A stretch of DNA of 64,000 bases, taken from contig NC_079503.1 in the NCBI RefSeq assembly GCF_030052815.1, positions 47,596,735-47,660,734 on the forward strand. Reading direction: 5' to 3'. Of the stretch, positions 35,011-48,426 are shown in pieces. Made by a program: the position numbers and the translations under genes. The notes beneath the pieces are model-generated. The model saw only the letters and a program-made list of their open reading frames with translations. It was not told the origin of the DNA and searched no databases. Each line of letters starts with the position of its first letter. Position 1 is the stretch's first letter. Source of the stretch: Hevea brasiliensis (Eukaryota; Streptophyta; Magnoliopsida; Malpighiales; Euphorbiaceae).

Positions 35011-36428
35011 CTTCTTGAACAAATTGTTGTTCAAGAAATGTGGCATCTCTACTTATCACAACCTTTTGTGAAGTAGGCAAATAAAAATAATATCCAAAAC
35101 TATCTTTTGGATATCCAACAAATCAACCTTTTTCTGATCTAGTCTCCAATTTATCAGCGTTCAATTTTTTGATATAAGCTGGACAACCCCAAATCTTAAC
35201 ATGCTTAAGACTTGGTTTTCTTCCATGCCATATCTCGTAAGGTGTGGAAGAAAGTAATTTTGATGGAATCCTATTCAGAATATACAAAGCTGATTCTAAT
35301 GCAAATGCCCAAAAGAAGATTGGCATATCAGTATAGCTCATCATACTACGTACCATATCAAATAGGGTACGATTTCTCCTTTCAGATACACCATTCAGTT
35401 GTGGCGTTCCTGGAGGAGTCAGCTGAGAAACAATGCCATGCACTCTCAAGTATTCATCAAATTCAGTACTCAAACATTCACCTCCACGATCTGATCGAAG
35501 AGCTTTAATACTCTTTCCTGTTTGATTTTCTACTTCAGATTTATATTCTTTGAACTTTTCAAAAGATTCATGTTTGTATTTCATCAAATACAAATACCCA
35601 AACCTTGATTTATCATCAGTAAAGGTAATAAAATAATGAAAGCTCCCTCTAGCCATTTCTTTAAATGGACCACATACATCACTATGTATTAGCTCTAAAA
35701 TATTTTCAGCTCTTAGCCCTTGTCCAACAAAGGGTGATTTAGTCATTTTGCCCTGAAGGCAAGATTCACAAGTTGGAGTAGGCTCAGAGCCCAATGAGGA
35801 TAGAATCCCCATTTTCTCTAGTTTTGCAATCCTATCTTCTGCAACATAACATAACCTTAAGTGCCAAATATATTTTGAACTTGAGTTGGTTTTCACCATG
35901 GCATTGCATTCTTTTAGATCACTTGCATTCAATTTGTGTTTGTCATTATTATCCAAATAATAAAGACCATCATTCATATAACCGAACCAACATATTTATT
36001 TCCAAAATAAATATTGCAAACATCATCTGTGAACTGAAATTCATAGCCATTTCTAGTCAAACTAGATATAGAAATGATGTTCTTAAAAGCATCAGGTACA
36101 TATAAAATATTATCCAAACACAAAAGATGTCCAAACATGTAAACAGATTTAGATCCTATGGCTAAAGCTTCAACAGTTGAGCCATTGCCAATCCGGACTC
36201 TGATATCTTGAGAACGCAAGCTGCTACTGTTCGCTAGTTCCTGCATATCATTAGAAATGTGAGAACTGGCACCAGTATCTAAAACCCAAGCTGTAGATGA
36301 ACTATGAGTATCATCAGAATCTAAATAACAAGATATGGACATACCTTCCGAAGGTGTATACTTATTGTCATTCAGAGAAGTAAGATACTCTGGATAGTTC
36401 CTTTTCCAGTGCCCATCCTTTTGGCAAT
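35011..36428 (-). pseudogene. copia-3 pol, protease and integrase part (broken)
   Basis: Frames 35974-36342 (protease with LDTGASSHIS, active-site DTG) and 35011-35977 (integrase: WHLRLCYVAEDR, CESCLQGK, IHSDVCGPF, TDDKSR, LRSDRGGE, NGVSERRNR). The zinc finger has CYVAED where others have CHVAED, so a zinc-binding His is replaced by Tyr. The catalytic Asp of SDRGGE and the Glu of SERRNR are kept. A frameshift at about 35975 separates protease from integrase. The gene continues at 32242 past the composite. Confidence 0.88.
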
Positions 36429-37206
36429 GGAAACACTTTCCTTTGCCTCCATCAGCTTTAGTCTTCCTTTTCTATTTATCTATTTTCTTGGAAGGACCAG
36501 GAATATGAGGTTTCTTTTTCTTATTGCCCTTCTTCTTGTTGGACTTTCTAGCAGAAGAAGATATAACCAAAGCTATCTCTTTTCCTTTATTGCCCGGCAT
36601 ATTCTTTTGGGCAATAACCAGCATGTTGAGTAAACCAGCTAAGGTGCATTCCTTTTTAGTCATATGGAAATTTGTCACAAAATTCCCAAAAGACTCAGGA
36701 AGGGACTGAAGGATCAAATCCATTTTTAGTTGGAAATCCATGTTGAAGTCAAGATGTTCCAACTGCTCAATCAGCCGAATCATCTTGTGGACATGATCCC
36801 CAACATTCTGTCCCTCAGACATCCTCATACGGAATAGCTGTCTAGATATCTCATACCTAGCATTCCTACTGTGCTTACCATACAACTCTTATAGGTGAAG
36901 GAGGATCTCACTCGCACTCTGCATGTTCTCATGTTGCTTCTGTAACTCATTACTCATGGAAGCAAGCATGTAACACTTAGCTCTCATATCATGCTCCTTC
37001 CACTTGTCCAAAGTTTCATGTTCCTCTTGTGTGGCCTCTGGAGGTAAGGGACCAGGAACATTTAAATCTAGAACATATCCTCTATGTTCAAGGTTCAGGA
37101 CAAGTTTCAAATTTCTTAGCCAATCAGACAGATTAGGTCCTGTCAACCTATTGTGATCAAGTATGCTTGCAAGGATATTGGATGGTGGTGGTTGTTTTAG
37201 GCTCAT
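36429..37206 (-). pseudogene. copia-3 gag with CCHC region (broken)
   Basis: Starts MSLKQPPPSN at 37206 (Thr-3 to Leu relative to other copies). Open to 36889, where a stop interrupts LHLQELYG, then open 36885-36472 through RMRMSEGQNVGDHVHKMI and KKPHIPGPSKK. A single copy of the knuckle start (36429-36441) follows, without the triplication of copia-1 and copia-2. The start at 37272 proposed by frame length adds leader codons absent from the other copies, so 37206 is preferred. Confidence 0.85.
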
Positions 37207-38976
37207 TTTTATCAGAAAATCAACTATAGAAAATAACCAGATTATTAGTAAATGTATCATGTAATTAACCAAAATGATTATGGTCTTTTAATCAAATCGG
37301 TCCTCCCACTAACTTAGCGAATCCTACACTTCCAAAGTAGAAAACGGAAATCCTAGTTGGATGGATTTCTAGTGGGTGATTGAATTCTTATAATTTTATT
37401 GATCATCCTCAGGTACATCCATTATTGGAATTACAATAAACTATAAGTGAGCAACTCCTTGCCCATCACATCTCATGTGAGGTTCAATCCTTTACCTAGC
37501 CCCTAATGCTCAATATCTCAGCTACATCCATTATTGACTTATCTTGCATTAGTTAAGTTGATCCCATTGAGCCAATAATTATGCAAATAATTTTAATGTC
37601 CTCAGGTACATCCAATATTGGCCACCAAACCATTTACATATTTACAACATCTCATGCTTAACAATTATTCTTAAGAAAATCTCTTAAATTAATTGCATCT
37701 TATGCAACTATTTAAAATTTTTTAAAATAATTGCCCCAATGGAGGGCCTATGTTATAATTACTTTAATTATAGTATTTCCAACTTAATCATTTGTTTGGA
37801 AGATTTTATGGTTATTCTAATTACTATTAAGGTCTCACTTTGCACATTATCCAATTAGCATGCATATATCATATAATAGCATACATTCTCATACATCTCA
37901 TGCATTCATGGATAAGCAATAAATATGGTATGATCATGGACTTTCTAAGGGATTCAATTCTGAGCCACCAAGAATTGAATCAGGGCATTCCTAGGTGCAT
38001 TTCATTCATTCATTCTTTTACAAGAGTTGCTGAAGGAGTACATAATCAACACTTGATCTTGAATTCCTCCCACTGGTCCCACCAATGCTCTTGACCTCCT
38101 TGAACTTCTTGCAATCCAATATTACATGGTAATCCTTGGCATACCAAGGAGAATTTACAAGAACTTAAATAAATAAAATTACAACCCAAAAATTATTACA
38201 AACTTAATAATACATGCCCAAAATAAATTAAAATAAATTAATTAATTTACAATCCCAAAGAAACATAAAAGAAATAAATCCAATCACATTGGTCTTTTAT
38301 AGTCCATGATCATCCATTATGCATATCACTATTTAACAATTAAATAAAACATACATACTTAAATTAAATTGAATATCTCATATTCAACTTAAAAATCCAG
38401 ATTTGAATATGATTCAAATAAATTTAAAAATTCAGATTTGAATCTCATTCAAACAAATTTAAAAATTCAGATTTGAATCACATTCAAACAACTTTAAAAA
38501 TTCAGATTTGAATCACATTCAAACATTTTTTAAAAAATCATATTTGAATCACATTCAAACATTTTTTAAAAAATTAGATCTGAATTTTATTCAAACAATT
38601 TTAAAAAATCAGATTTAAATATGATTCAAACAACTTTAAAAATTCAGATTTGAATCACATTCAAACAACTTTAAAAATTCAGATTTGAATCACATTCAAA
38701 CAACTTTTAAAATTCAGATTTGAATCATAATTTAATTGTATGATTAAAACTCTAATTAAACAATTTAATTAGATATAGGATGAGCTTTTAGATCATACAA
38801 CAATTGTAAATTAAAAAGCAAACCTTGCGCCACCTTGAAGAACCATTGTTGCCGCCACCAATGGCGGCTTCACCTTGTGTGCCGCCACACATCCATTGCA
38901 GCAATGGATCAATCATCTCAAGATCAAATCACACAATTAAATCATATAATCAACAATCTAAATGGCAAATATAGCG
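37207..38976 (-). other. copia-3 leader
   Basis: Long non-coding leader with the three 20-nt motifs near 37409, 37518 and 37602 (the middle one changed to CAGCTACATCC on the plus strand) and the palindromic array. Minus-strand TTTTCTATAG upstream of gag is a plausible splice acceptor. Confidence 0.75.
38390..38728 (-). repeat. Palindromic tandem array in copia-3 leader
   Basis: About nine units, most keeping TTTGAATGTGATTCAAA in sense. Same location and unit as in the other three copies. Confidence 0.9.
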
Positions 38977-38988
38977 GCTCTAATACCA
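38977..38988 (-). promoter_or_regulatory. copia-3 primer binding site (one mismatch)
   Basis: Minus-strand TGGTATTAGAGC, one change from the Met-tRNA complement TGGTATCAGAGC, 2 nt from the 5' LTR. Confidence 0.88.
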
Positions 38989-38990
38989 AT

Positions 38991-41098
38991 TGAAGGAACA
39001 GAAGCGTGAAAAACACAAGTTTATACCATTGAATTCAAAAATTTTCACCTAGGGTCACATGCATCATGCAAGATTTATTTTTATCTATTTGATTTCAATG
39101 ATAAACAACATATTAAAACTCTTTTAATATGTTTTTGGATCTGTATTTGCCATTTAAGATTTTAAAATTAATCAGATTAATTTTAGAACCCTAGATTAAA
39201 TCAAGAACGATTACACTAACCTCTTGATGCACTGCAGCGTGTCTGCGCCTTTGAGATTCATCTTCAGGACACCAGATGTTGTCCCTCTAGCTTGTCCACA
39301 CCAAGAACACCTATGGCAGCCCTTGAACAGCTTCTAAAGCTTTTTCTATTAATTAGAAATTCAAGTTCTACCTTTTAAGAGATTAGAGATGTAAACAGGA
39401 TACTAGAAACAATTTCTAGTGTTCTTAATTCAAGAGATTGATGGCTAATCTCTTTGAATTGATGAGATATGAAGAAGAATAGATGAAAAGCCTCAAAGTG
39501 GCATGACAAAGGAGAGGAGTGGCTGCTGGTTATTTTTTTCTTTTCATAACCACACTTAAATAGCTAGGTTAACACATTAAACCCTTGCCACATGTCACCC
39601 TTTGATTAGCTCTAGGTTTAAGTGACCCAATCACATTGTGCTAAGTGTCAAACCTATATTTAATCTTGATTTTAATCATCTTACATGATTAGAAAACATT
39701 TGGCAAGCTTATGTGTAATCACATGTGTCACCATCTAATGGTGCCACGTGTCACACTGTGAAATGACCAAAATGCCCTTGTGTCTTAATTTTGAGTTCTT
39801 AACACAAAATAACTATTTTTCTTCTTCTAATTAATTTATATCAAATATAAATTAATTAATTAATCTCTATTAATTAATTTATCATTAATTAAATTCATAT
39901 TTAAACACTTTAAATATAAATTTAATTTATACTACACATCCAATAATCTAGATTTGGTTTCAAGTCATGCTAGGGACTTTGCAATTTAATTGCAAACCAA
40001 ACCTATTTAATTAATCAATTAAACTCTTTAATTAATTAATTAAATCATATTTAAATAGGTGATAACTTGTGTATGTGTGTGACTTACTAGGCTTATCACT
40101 AATTGGCAATGAGACATGATATCAACTCTTAATATCATCAAAACTCTTTCTTACCATAAATGATTTCTGTAAATCATTTTATGAACCTCATAGACCATGG
40201 TTAACACCTAACATAGCATGCCATGGCCACCCAATTAGTAATAAGGTTTACCTTAAATGAACCTATAATCATATGTTACCATGCACTAGAATCTCTCTGT
40301 TACAAAATCCCAACTCAAGCTGGAGTCATGGTTTATGTCAAACTCCATTTGCTATGAATATTATGTTCTCTTTTAATTACAGTTCTTGATTAAAAGATTT
40401 TCTCATCAGAAACTCTTTTCTGAATAAATCTATCTGTCCTGGCCAGGAACTTGAAACATCAAGAACAATTAAATGAACATAGGATTTTATCTCTATTTAC
40501 TTAGAGGAACAGATTCCATCTTGATCAACACCTACCTCCATATATAACTATTAGGAGCCAACACATGCCCATATACCCATACATAGTACAAGTATGAAAG
40601 TAGTATCAAATTCAAACTACCTATATACAAGATAATTGTGCTATCTCAGGTCTAAAGATTATATGCACTGATATGATTTATGACAAAACATTGACAAGAG
40701 TAAACTCCATGTGCTTGTCATAAGTGTCACTGGTTCGGCCTACTTATCATTTATAAGTGCCTATCATGTTTGTTATATGGCATGAGACTCACCATTCCAT
40801 CTTATTTATATCTCATATAAATAACTTGGGAATAAACATGAATACAATCTTTCTAAATAAGTCGTGTCCTTATTATGAAGTATCCTCGATTGTGAACCTA
40901 TTTATGATACTTTGTGCTAGAAATATTGTCACTCATATTCTTAACAACTTAAGAATAATATTTCTAATAAAATATCAATGGACCTTTTCTATTACACATA
41001 AATATATTATGTAAACGAAAAAGTGGAAATGCCTTTTATTAATAAAAATATGTACAAGATACATACTAAATGATATGCTCTAGGGCATACTACTAGCA
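38991..41098 (-). repeat. copia-3 5' LTR
   Basis: Starts TGAAGGAACAGAAGCG and ends ACTACTAGCA (one change from ACTACTAACA), followed by the TSD GATCC. Confidence 0.93.
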
Positions 41099-41157
41099 GA
41101 TCCAATGCAACATTATACTCAGCCTCTATAGTGGAGTCAGCAGTTGTACCCTTTTTT
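41099..41157 (-). pseudogene. Element D RNase H fragment (EAEY motif)
   Basis: Only 59 bp, but its minus strand encodes DSTIEAEYNVALD, the diagnostic copia RNase H motif. It is joined on the left to 28341 across copia-3 and on the right to 57424 across gypsy-T, restoring the order WKSSK - EAEY - pol end. Confidence 0.88.
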
Positions 41158-44100
41158 TGTAACACCCCTATGTTCGGTAGTGCGGTATACTGTTCCGGTG
41201 ACCAGTGTTATCCGGACAGCTAGGATACCTAGAACTACACTTCGTTATGAGTGAGGAGACATAAAATAATGAAATACAAGAAGAGAAAACACAAGAATAA
41301 CAAAGGAAAAATAATAGCAAAGAAATGTAATCAAGTTAAGCGAGCCGAGAACCCTAGCGATGGGTGACCGCACCGGGAAATTACGGCATGGACCGTTGAC
41401 TAGCCCTGGACTATGAGGAACCCTGGAAAATATTTTTAGTACTTAAAGAGACATCAATTGAAGTATAAATATCATTAGAAATGTCAAAGAAAAATTAAAT
41501 AATTAGTACAAAGAAAAGTGAGAAATCGAAAAACAGATAAAACCCGGTGTTACCGAAAAATCGGGAATGTAACACGAACAGGGGCATTATGGTCATTTGA
41601 CATCCCGAAGTGTCTTTTGACCTAAATGTCCATTAAAAATAAATAATATTACACTTGTAAAATATAATGAAAAATTATTTTAGTGGTACCTAATGCAAAT
41701 AGCCAAAAGTGGAGTGGAAATTGTGTAATTAGCACTTTAAGCTTATTATATGATTAAATTGAGTAAGTGGACCACTATAGATTAAATAAAGAACAAAATG
41801 GGCAGGTGTAAGTTCATAAAACATTCTGCAATTTCATCTTCTCCCATTTCTCTCAACCATGCCGAATTGAAGAAAAGGAAATCCTCCATTGTCATTTGCA
41901 TGAAGCTCCATTTACTCCTTCACTTTACCTCCAATCATCTAGGTTTCTTCATTAAAGATTACCTCCACATCACAAGGAAGAAGTAGATACCAATATTAAG
42001 AATTTTTAGTGAAGATTAAGCAAGTCCCAACAATAGGTAAGTTTGAGTTTTAGAATATTTCTTTGATAAAGTTTGTATACATGTTCTGGGTGTTTGCTTT
42101 GTGAAGGAATTTTTAAGTTTTGAGGAGTTCTTGATATGTCCAATTTTGGACAGCCATGGAATTCTATATTTGATGAAGTATTCTTACATATATTTGATGT
42201 GGATTCATGTTGAGTAGGGTGATTTAATGTCCTAGTAAGTTAATTCCATATGTATGTGGTGATTGTGCACTTGAAATGGAAGTTGACGAATTGTGGGACA
42301 CCTTGGCATTGTGGAACATTTCGATAGCCTTGGGACTCTTTAAGGAGCGTTTTAATTCATGAAGATATTGGGTGAATTGTGATATTGAGGATTGATGAAT
42401 ATGTATGTAAATGGGTTGTGTAAAGTGTATGTAAGAATTAGAAATGTTTATGTGTATATGTGGTTGTATTTGGACTTTATGAATTAGAGTTTTATTTGGT
42501 ATGTTAAGGATGTTTGTAATCTGCCCAAAGTGACTTTAAAGTGAAGTTGTATATGGTTTGGTAATGTACCAAAACAGAATTGGGTTGAGGAGTAGATTTA
42601 TGGTAAGGTAAATGTGTAATTGCTACATATTTAAGCAATGTAATTAAGGGCAGTGTGCATTTTAACCTATAAAACTAAATGTGTAACTCCAATTGGTATG
42701 AGCCCAATTGGAGGTGAAACTAAGCACAAAATGTGCCAACTTTCATTGAGAAAGCATACCAAAATTCTGCTTGCAATGTAGCATGAAAAATGACCAATTC
42801 GGATTAAGTGCAAATGAGGCCTGAAAATTGACCAATTGGGCAGCAGTTAGTGTTTAGACCATAACTCACTCAAAACAGGTCCCATTGACCTGAAATTTTA
42901 ACCATGAATATTTAAGACCCATACCTACAAGTCTTATGAAGACACCAAAGCCCAGAAATGACCATAAGCAAGTCAAACAACTTGCACAAGTTCGGGTCCA
43001 AAAACTGGCCGAACCAAAGTTGACCTAAAATGACCTAATTTGATGCCATTTGACCAGAAATAGTAAAATGACCATAACTTGGTCTACATAACTCAGAATG
43101 ATCTAAAATTTTGCCCAGCGTTCCATAAGACATAGATCTACAAGTTTGTAGTTTTGACCGAAACCCGAAAACCGAGGGAACTAGGTCTTCCGGCTAGGTC
43201 AAACTAGTATACCGGAATCCAGCAAGTTGCAATAAAATGCACTAAACAAGGAAATGAAATTGGTAACATGTACCAAGCCTAAAACACTATCGAATGTGAC
43301 ATATTAGTGACACTAAAACCTAATTTACCTAGAACGCATCGAGGGTCGGTATATTAATTGATTATACAAATAATAGCTTTCAGTGAATTACTTATCAAGC
43401 ATCATCGATAGAGATAGTTTAACTTAGTACTGAAACACTTCAAATTGTGTTTCTCAGTTAGTGAAGAATCAGGGAAAGGGAAGGAAACACTGAGTCCAGA
43501 CCAGAAGACAGTCATTAGAGGTTTGTGCACAACAACTATTTCTTTTGAATTTTTCAATTGAAATGAATTATGACTATTTGTACATTATTGTTTTAAATTG
43601 TGGAAATATGTTTGAATGGATATTTATTGCTTGAAAAGCATTGTAGATGATTTGAAACTGTGAGAAATTAATTAAAGGATATTGATGGATACTTATTGAT
43701 TGAAAAGTATTGGAAATGGTTTGAAACCACAGCTATCATGTATATTGATTGTATTCCTCGCAAGCATGTCTAGTGGGACGAATTGAATTCCCTCTCTGGC
43801 TGAAGTGTTGAGGTGTGTGCCTGTTGAGGAAGAATTGGATGAGTACTCATATTTTTGCTAGCTAGCTATGTTATTCCTCATTAGTCATCGACTTTTGGGA
43901 CGAATTGAATACCTCATTAGCCATCGGCTTTTGGGACGAATTGAACTTTGGAACATGATTAAGCTGTGTGTGATTTATTGATATGTAGTGTGAGATTGTG
44001 AAATGAATTTAAACTCTTATTGACATATACTGTCTTTTGAATTCAACCATGATCTGACTTATTGAAATTTATTGTGATATTGAGAAATGGAGTTTAAATT

Positions 44101-44849
44101 CTTGTTGACAATTACTGTCTTGAATTTAACTATGGTTTTAAGTATCCACTATTTATATAACTTGTGAATTGTGATTTAAAGTTGTATTTGGTTAATGTTG
44201 TGCACCACTGAGACATTGTCTCAGCGATAGCTTTTTATTGCTGTCGCAGGTAGACAGACAGACAGAGCAGCAGACTAGGCTGCTAGTACCTCCAGCGAGA
44301 GATTACCGGGTATAATGAGTATGCCAACATTTTGCATTTTGTACTATAATATATGACCACTGTATGTACATATTGTTTTTGGTTTTGAGTAGTTGTAAGT
44401 TAAAATTGTACATTGAAGTTATAAAATAATTATGAGTTATTTTGACTTGTAAAAAATTGTATTATATTTTTTTTATCTCAGTCCTTGAAAAATCACTGTG
44501 GATTTGAGTTGAGAAAAATGTTGTGTTGAGAATATGTTGGAGTTGAGATTTGGAAATTTATTGAAGTGCTTTTTACAGGTTTTCTGAAGAACTGTTTTAT
44601 CCAAAATACAGATGGCACTCTGCCAAAATTTTTACAGAAATTCCAAATAATTCAAATGTGTTAGTTCTATCACTTCAGTTCAAAAAGGTTTTTAACACCT
44701 GTAAATAGTGCTCACCACTGTAAAAGAAGTAAGAAAAGTTTTTAAAATCCCTTGTAGCATATTTAATGAGTTATCAGTAGACGGAGTTGGTAATTCATTA
44801 GGTATACTACGGGATCATATTATGCCTTACAGAGGGGTAGGGTGTGACA
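41158..44849 (+). repeat. gypsy-T 5' LTR
   Basis: 3692 bp. The conserved GC-rich palindromic block is at 41194-41229. AATAGGTAAGTTTG (42033) is a good splice-donor match. Repeats of CATCGRCTTTTGGGACGAAT occur at 43873-43947. No domain-bearing frame. Confidence 0.9.
43873..43947 (+). repeat. Tandem duplication in gypsy-T 5' LTR
   Basis: Two units of about 38 bp, each with CCTCATTAGYCATCGRCTTT and TGGGACGAATTGAA. The same pair is in the 3' LTR at about 46414-46488. Confidence 0.85.
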
Positions 44850-44857
44850 TGTTTTAG

Positions 44858-44869
44858 TGGTATCAGAGC
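44858..44869 (+). promoter_or_regulatory. gypsy-T primer binding site (tRNA-iMet)
   Basis: TGGTATCAGAGC, perfect, 8 nt (TGTTTTAG) after the LTR end. About 126 bp of gypsy interior follows with no coding content. Confidence 0.9.
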
Positions 44870-44995
44870 TAGTTTTTAAATTCTGTTTTCACCTGTTATT
44901 TGAATATTCTTTCTTCATAGTACAACTGCTCAATATCATTGTTTGATACATACAGTACATTACATTATAAATATGCACTAATGGGAGGAAATCTC

Positions 44996-45201
44996 TGTCA
45001 CACCCCGGCTTAGTGGGCCCCAGCTCAAGCCCCTCTATGGGTGGCCATCTTGCCGGCGTACCCCTCTAGAGGCTGGCGATGCGACTCAAATCGGTACTGT
45101 CCGCTTTGGTGGAGTTCAATCCCTTCGCCCAGCAGAGCTAGGATTCAAACCCATATCACCTCACGGATTTGCTTCGCCTCTTACCAATTGAGCTGCAGCT
45201 G
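44996..45201 (-). mobile_element. tRNA-derived SINE-like unit, GC-rich
   Basis: On the minus strand it has a Pol III box A (GCTCAATTGGTAAGA, 45179-45193 region) and box B (GGTTTGAATCC, 45141-45151; consensus GGTTCGANTCC), about 30 bp apart, as in a tRNA head. The far end reads GGGGTGTGACA, like a gypsy LTR terminus, instead of a poly(A) tail. It is markedly more GC-rich than its surroundings and lies exactly where the gypsy-T interior and the start of its 3' LTR are missing. No clear TSD. The 90-aa frame at 45041-45313 is antisense chance coding. Confidence 0.65.
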
Positions 45202-47081
45202 TAAAAATAAATGTGTAACTCCAATTGGTATGAGACCAATTGGAGGTGAAACTAGGCACAAAATGTGCCAACTTTCATTGAGAAAGCATACCAAAATTCT
45301 GCTTGCAATGTAGTATGAAAAATGACCAATTCGGATTAAGTGCAAATGAGGCCTGAAAATTGACCAATTGGGCAGTAGTTAGTGTTTAGACCATAACTCA
45401 CTCAAAACAGGTCCAATTGACATGAAATTTTAACCATGAATAGTTAAGACCCATACCTACAAGTCTTATGAAGACACCAAAGCCCAGAAATGACCATAAG
45501 CAAGTCAAAAAACTTGCACAAATTCGGGTCCAAAAACTGGCCGAACCAAAGTTGACCAAAGTTGACCTAAAATGACCTAATTTGATGCCATTTGACCAGC
45601 AATAGTAAAATTACCATAACTTGGTCTACATAACTCAGAATGACCTAAAATTTTTCCCCGCATTCCATAAGACATGGATCTACAAGTTTGTGGTTTTGAC
45701 CGAAACTCAAAAACCGAGGGAACTAGGTCTTCCGGCTAGGTCAAACTAGTATACCGGAATCCAGCAAGTTGCAATAAAATGCACTAAACAAGGAAATGAA
45801 ATTGGTAATGTGTACCAACCCTAAAACACTATCGAATGTGACATATTAGTGACACTAAAACCTAATTTACCTAGAACGCATCGAGGGTCGGTATATTAGG
45901 TGATTATACAAATAATAGCTTTCAGTGAATTACTTATCAAGCATCATCGATAGAGATAGTTTAACTTAGTACTGAAACACTTCAAATTGTGTTTCTCAGT
46001 TAGTAAAGACTCAGGGAAAGGGAAGGAAACACTGAGTCCAGACCAGGAGACAGTCATCAGAGATTTGTGCACAACAACTATTTCTTTTGAATTTTTCAAT
46101 TGAAATGAATTATGACTATTTGTACATTTTTGTTTTAAATTGTGGAAATGTGTTTGAATGGATATTTATTGCTTGAAAAGCATTGTAAATGATTTGAAAC
46201 TGTGAGAAATTAATTAAAGGATATTGATGGATGCTTATTGATTGAAAAGTATTGGAAATGGTTTGAAACCACAGCTATCATGTATATTGATTGTATTCCT
46301 CGCTAGCTTGTCTAGTGGGACAAATTGAATTCCCTCTCTGGCTGAAGTGTTGAGGTGTGTGCCTGTCGAGGACGAATTGGATGAGTACTCATATTTTTGC
46401 TAGCTAGCTATGTTATTCCTCATTAGTCATCGACTTTTGGGACGAATTGAATACCTCATTAGCCATCGGCTTTTGGGACGAATTGAACTTTGGAACATAA
46501 TTAAGCTGTGTGTGATTTATTGATATGTACTGTGAGATTGTGAAATGAATTTAAACTCTTATTGACATATATTGTCTTTTGAATTCAACCATGATCTGAC
46601 TTATTGAAATTTATTGTGATATTGAGAAATGGAGTTTAAATTCTTGTTGACAATTACTGTCTTGAATTTAACTATGGTTTTAAGTATCCACTATTTATAT
46701 AACTTGTGAATTGTGAATTAAAGTTGTATTTGGTTAATGTTGTGCACCACTAAGACATTGTCTCAACGATAGCTTTTTATTGCTATCGCAGGTAGACAGA
46801 CAGACAGAGCAGAAGACTAAGCTGCTAGTACCTCCAGCGAGAGATTACCGGGTATAATGAGTATACCAACATTTTGCATTTTGTACTGTAATGTATGACC
46901 ACTGTATGCATATATTGTTTTTGGTTTTGAGCAGTTGTAAGTTAAAATTGTACATTGAAGTTGTAAAATAATTATGAGTTATTTTGACTTGTAAAAAATT
47001 GTATTATATTTTTTTTATCTCAGTCCTTGAAAAATCACTGTGGATTTGAGTTGAGAAAAATGTTGTGTTGAAAATATGTTG
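45202..47081 (+). repeat. gypsy-T 3' LTR, first piece (5' truncated)
   Basis: Collinear with 42665-44541 of the 5' LTR from AAATGTGTAACTCC onward. In a 240-bp sample 7 differences (about 3%). A short duplication GACCAAAGTT occurs near 45548. The piece ends at TGTTG, the copia-4 target. Confidence 0.92.
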
Positions 47082-48426
47082 TGTTAGTAGTATGCCCTAG
47101 AGCATATCATTTAGTATGTATCTTGTACATAATTTTATTAATAAAAGGCATTTCCACTTTTCCGTTTACATAATATATTTATGTGTAATAGAAAAGGTCC
47201 ATTGATATTTTGTTAGAAATATTATTCTTAAGTTGTTAAGAATATGAGTGACAATATTTCTAGCACAAAGTATCATAAATAGGTTCACAATCGAGGATAC
47301 TTCATAATAAGGACATGACTTATCCAGAAAGATTGTATTCATGTTTGTTCCCAAGTTATTTATATGAGATATAAATAAGATGGAATGGTGAGTCTCATGC
47401 CATATAACAAACATGATAGGCACTTATAAATGATAAGTAGGCCGAACCATTGACACTTATGACAAGCACATGGAGTTTACTCTTGTCAATGTTTTGTCAT
47501 AAATCATATCAGTGCATATAATCTTTAGACCTGAGATAGCATAGTTATCTTGTATATAGGTAGTTTGAGTTTGATACTGCTTTCATACTTGTACTATGTA
47601 TGGGTATATGGGCATGTGTTGGCTCCTGCTAGTTATATATGGAGGTAGGTGTTGATCAAGATGGAATCTGTTCCTCTAAGTAAATAGAGATAAAATCCTA
47701 TGTTCATTTAATTGTTCTTGATGTTTCAAGTTCCTGGCCAGGACATATAGATTTATTCAGAAAAGAGTTTCTGATGAGAAAATCTTTTTAATCAAGAACT
47801 GGAATTAAAAGAGAACATAATATTCATAGCAAATGGAGTTTGACATAAACCATGACTCAGCTTGAGTTGGGATTTTGTAATGAGAGATTCTAGTGCATGG
47901 TAACATATGATTATAGGTTCATTTGAGGTAAACCTTATTACTAATTGGGTGGCCATGGCATGCTATGCTAGGTGTTAACCATGGTCTATGAGGTTCATAA
48001 AATGATTTAGAGAAATCATTTATGGTAAGAAAGAGTTCTGATGATATTAAGAGTTGATATCATGTCTCATTGCCAATTAGTGATGAGCCTAGTAAGTCAC
48101 ACACATACACAAGTTATCACCTATTTAAATATGATTTAATTAATTAATTAAAGAGTTTAATTGATTAATTAAATAGGTTTGGTTTGCAATTAAATTGCAA
48201 AGTCCCTAGCATGACTTGAAACCAAATCTAGATTATTGGATGTGTAGTATAAATTAAATTTATATTTAAAGTGTTTAAATATGAATTTAATTATGAGAAA
48301 TTAATTAATAGAGATTAATTAATTAATTTATATTTGATATAAATTAATTAGAAGAAGAAAATAATTATTTTGGGTTAAGAACTCAAAATTAATACACAGG
48401 GGCATTTTGGTCATTTCACAGTGTGA

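Larger units (their letters stand above)
28342..41098 (-). mobile_element. copia-3: full-length copia element with TSD GATCC
   Basis: 12.76 kb including a 2.76-kb inverted-LTR insertion; about 10.0 kb without it. LTRs are 2110 and 2108 bp, TSD GATCC at 28337-28341 and 41099-41103. Unlike copia-1 and -2 it keeps the protease. The host is the RNase H gene of element D. A 290-bp LTR sample differs at about 10 positions, so it is probably older than copia-1 and copia-4. Confidence 0.95.

Noticed and set aside
45141..45195. Functional tRNA gene on the minus strand
   Set aside because: Boxes A and B are present but no acceptor stem pairing was seen, and the unit continues as a SINE-like body.
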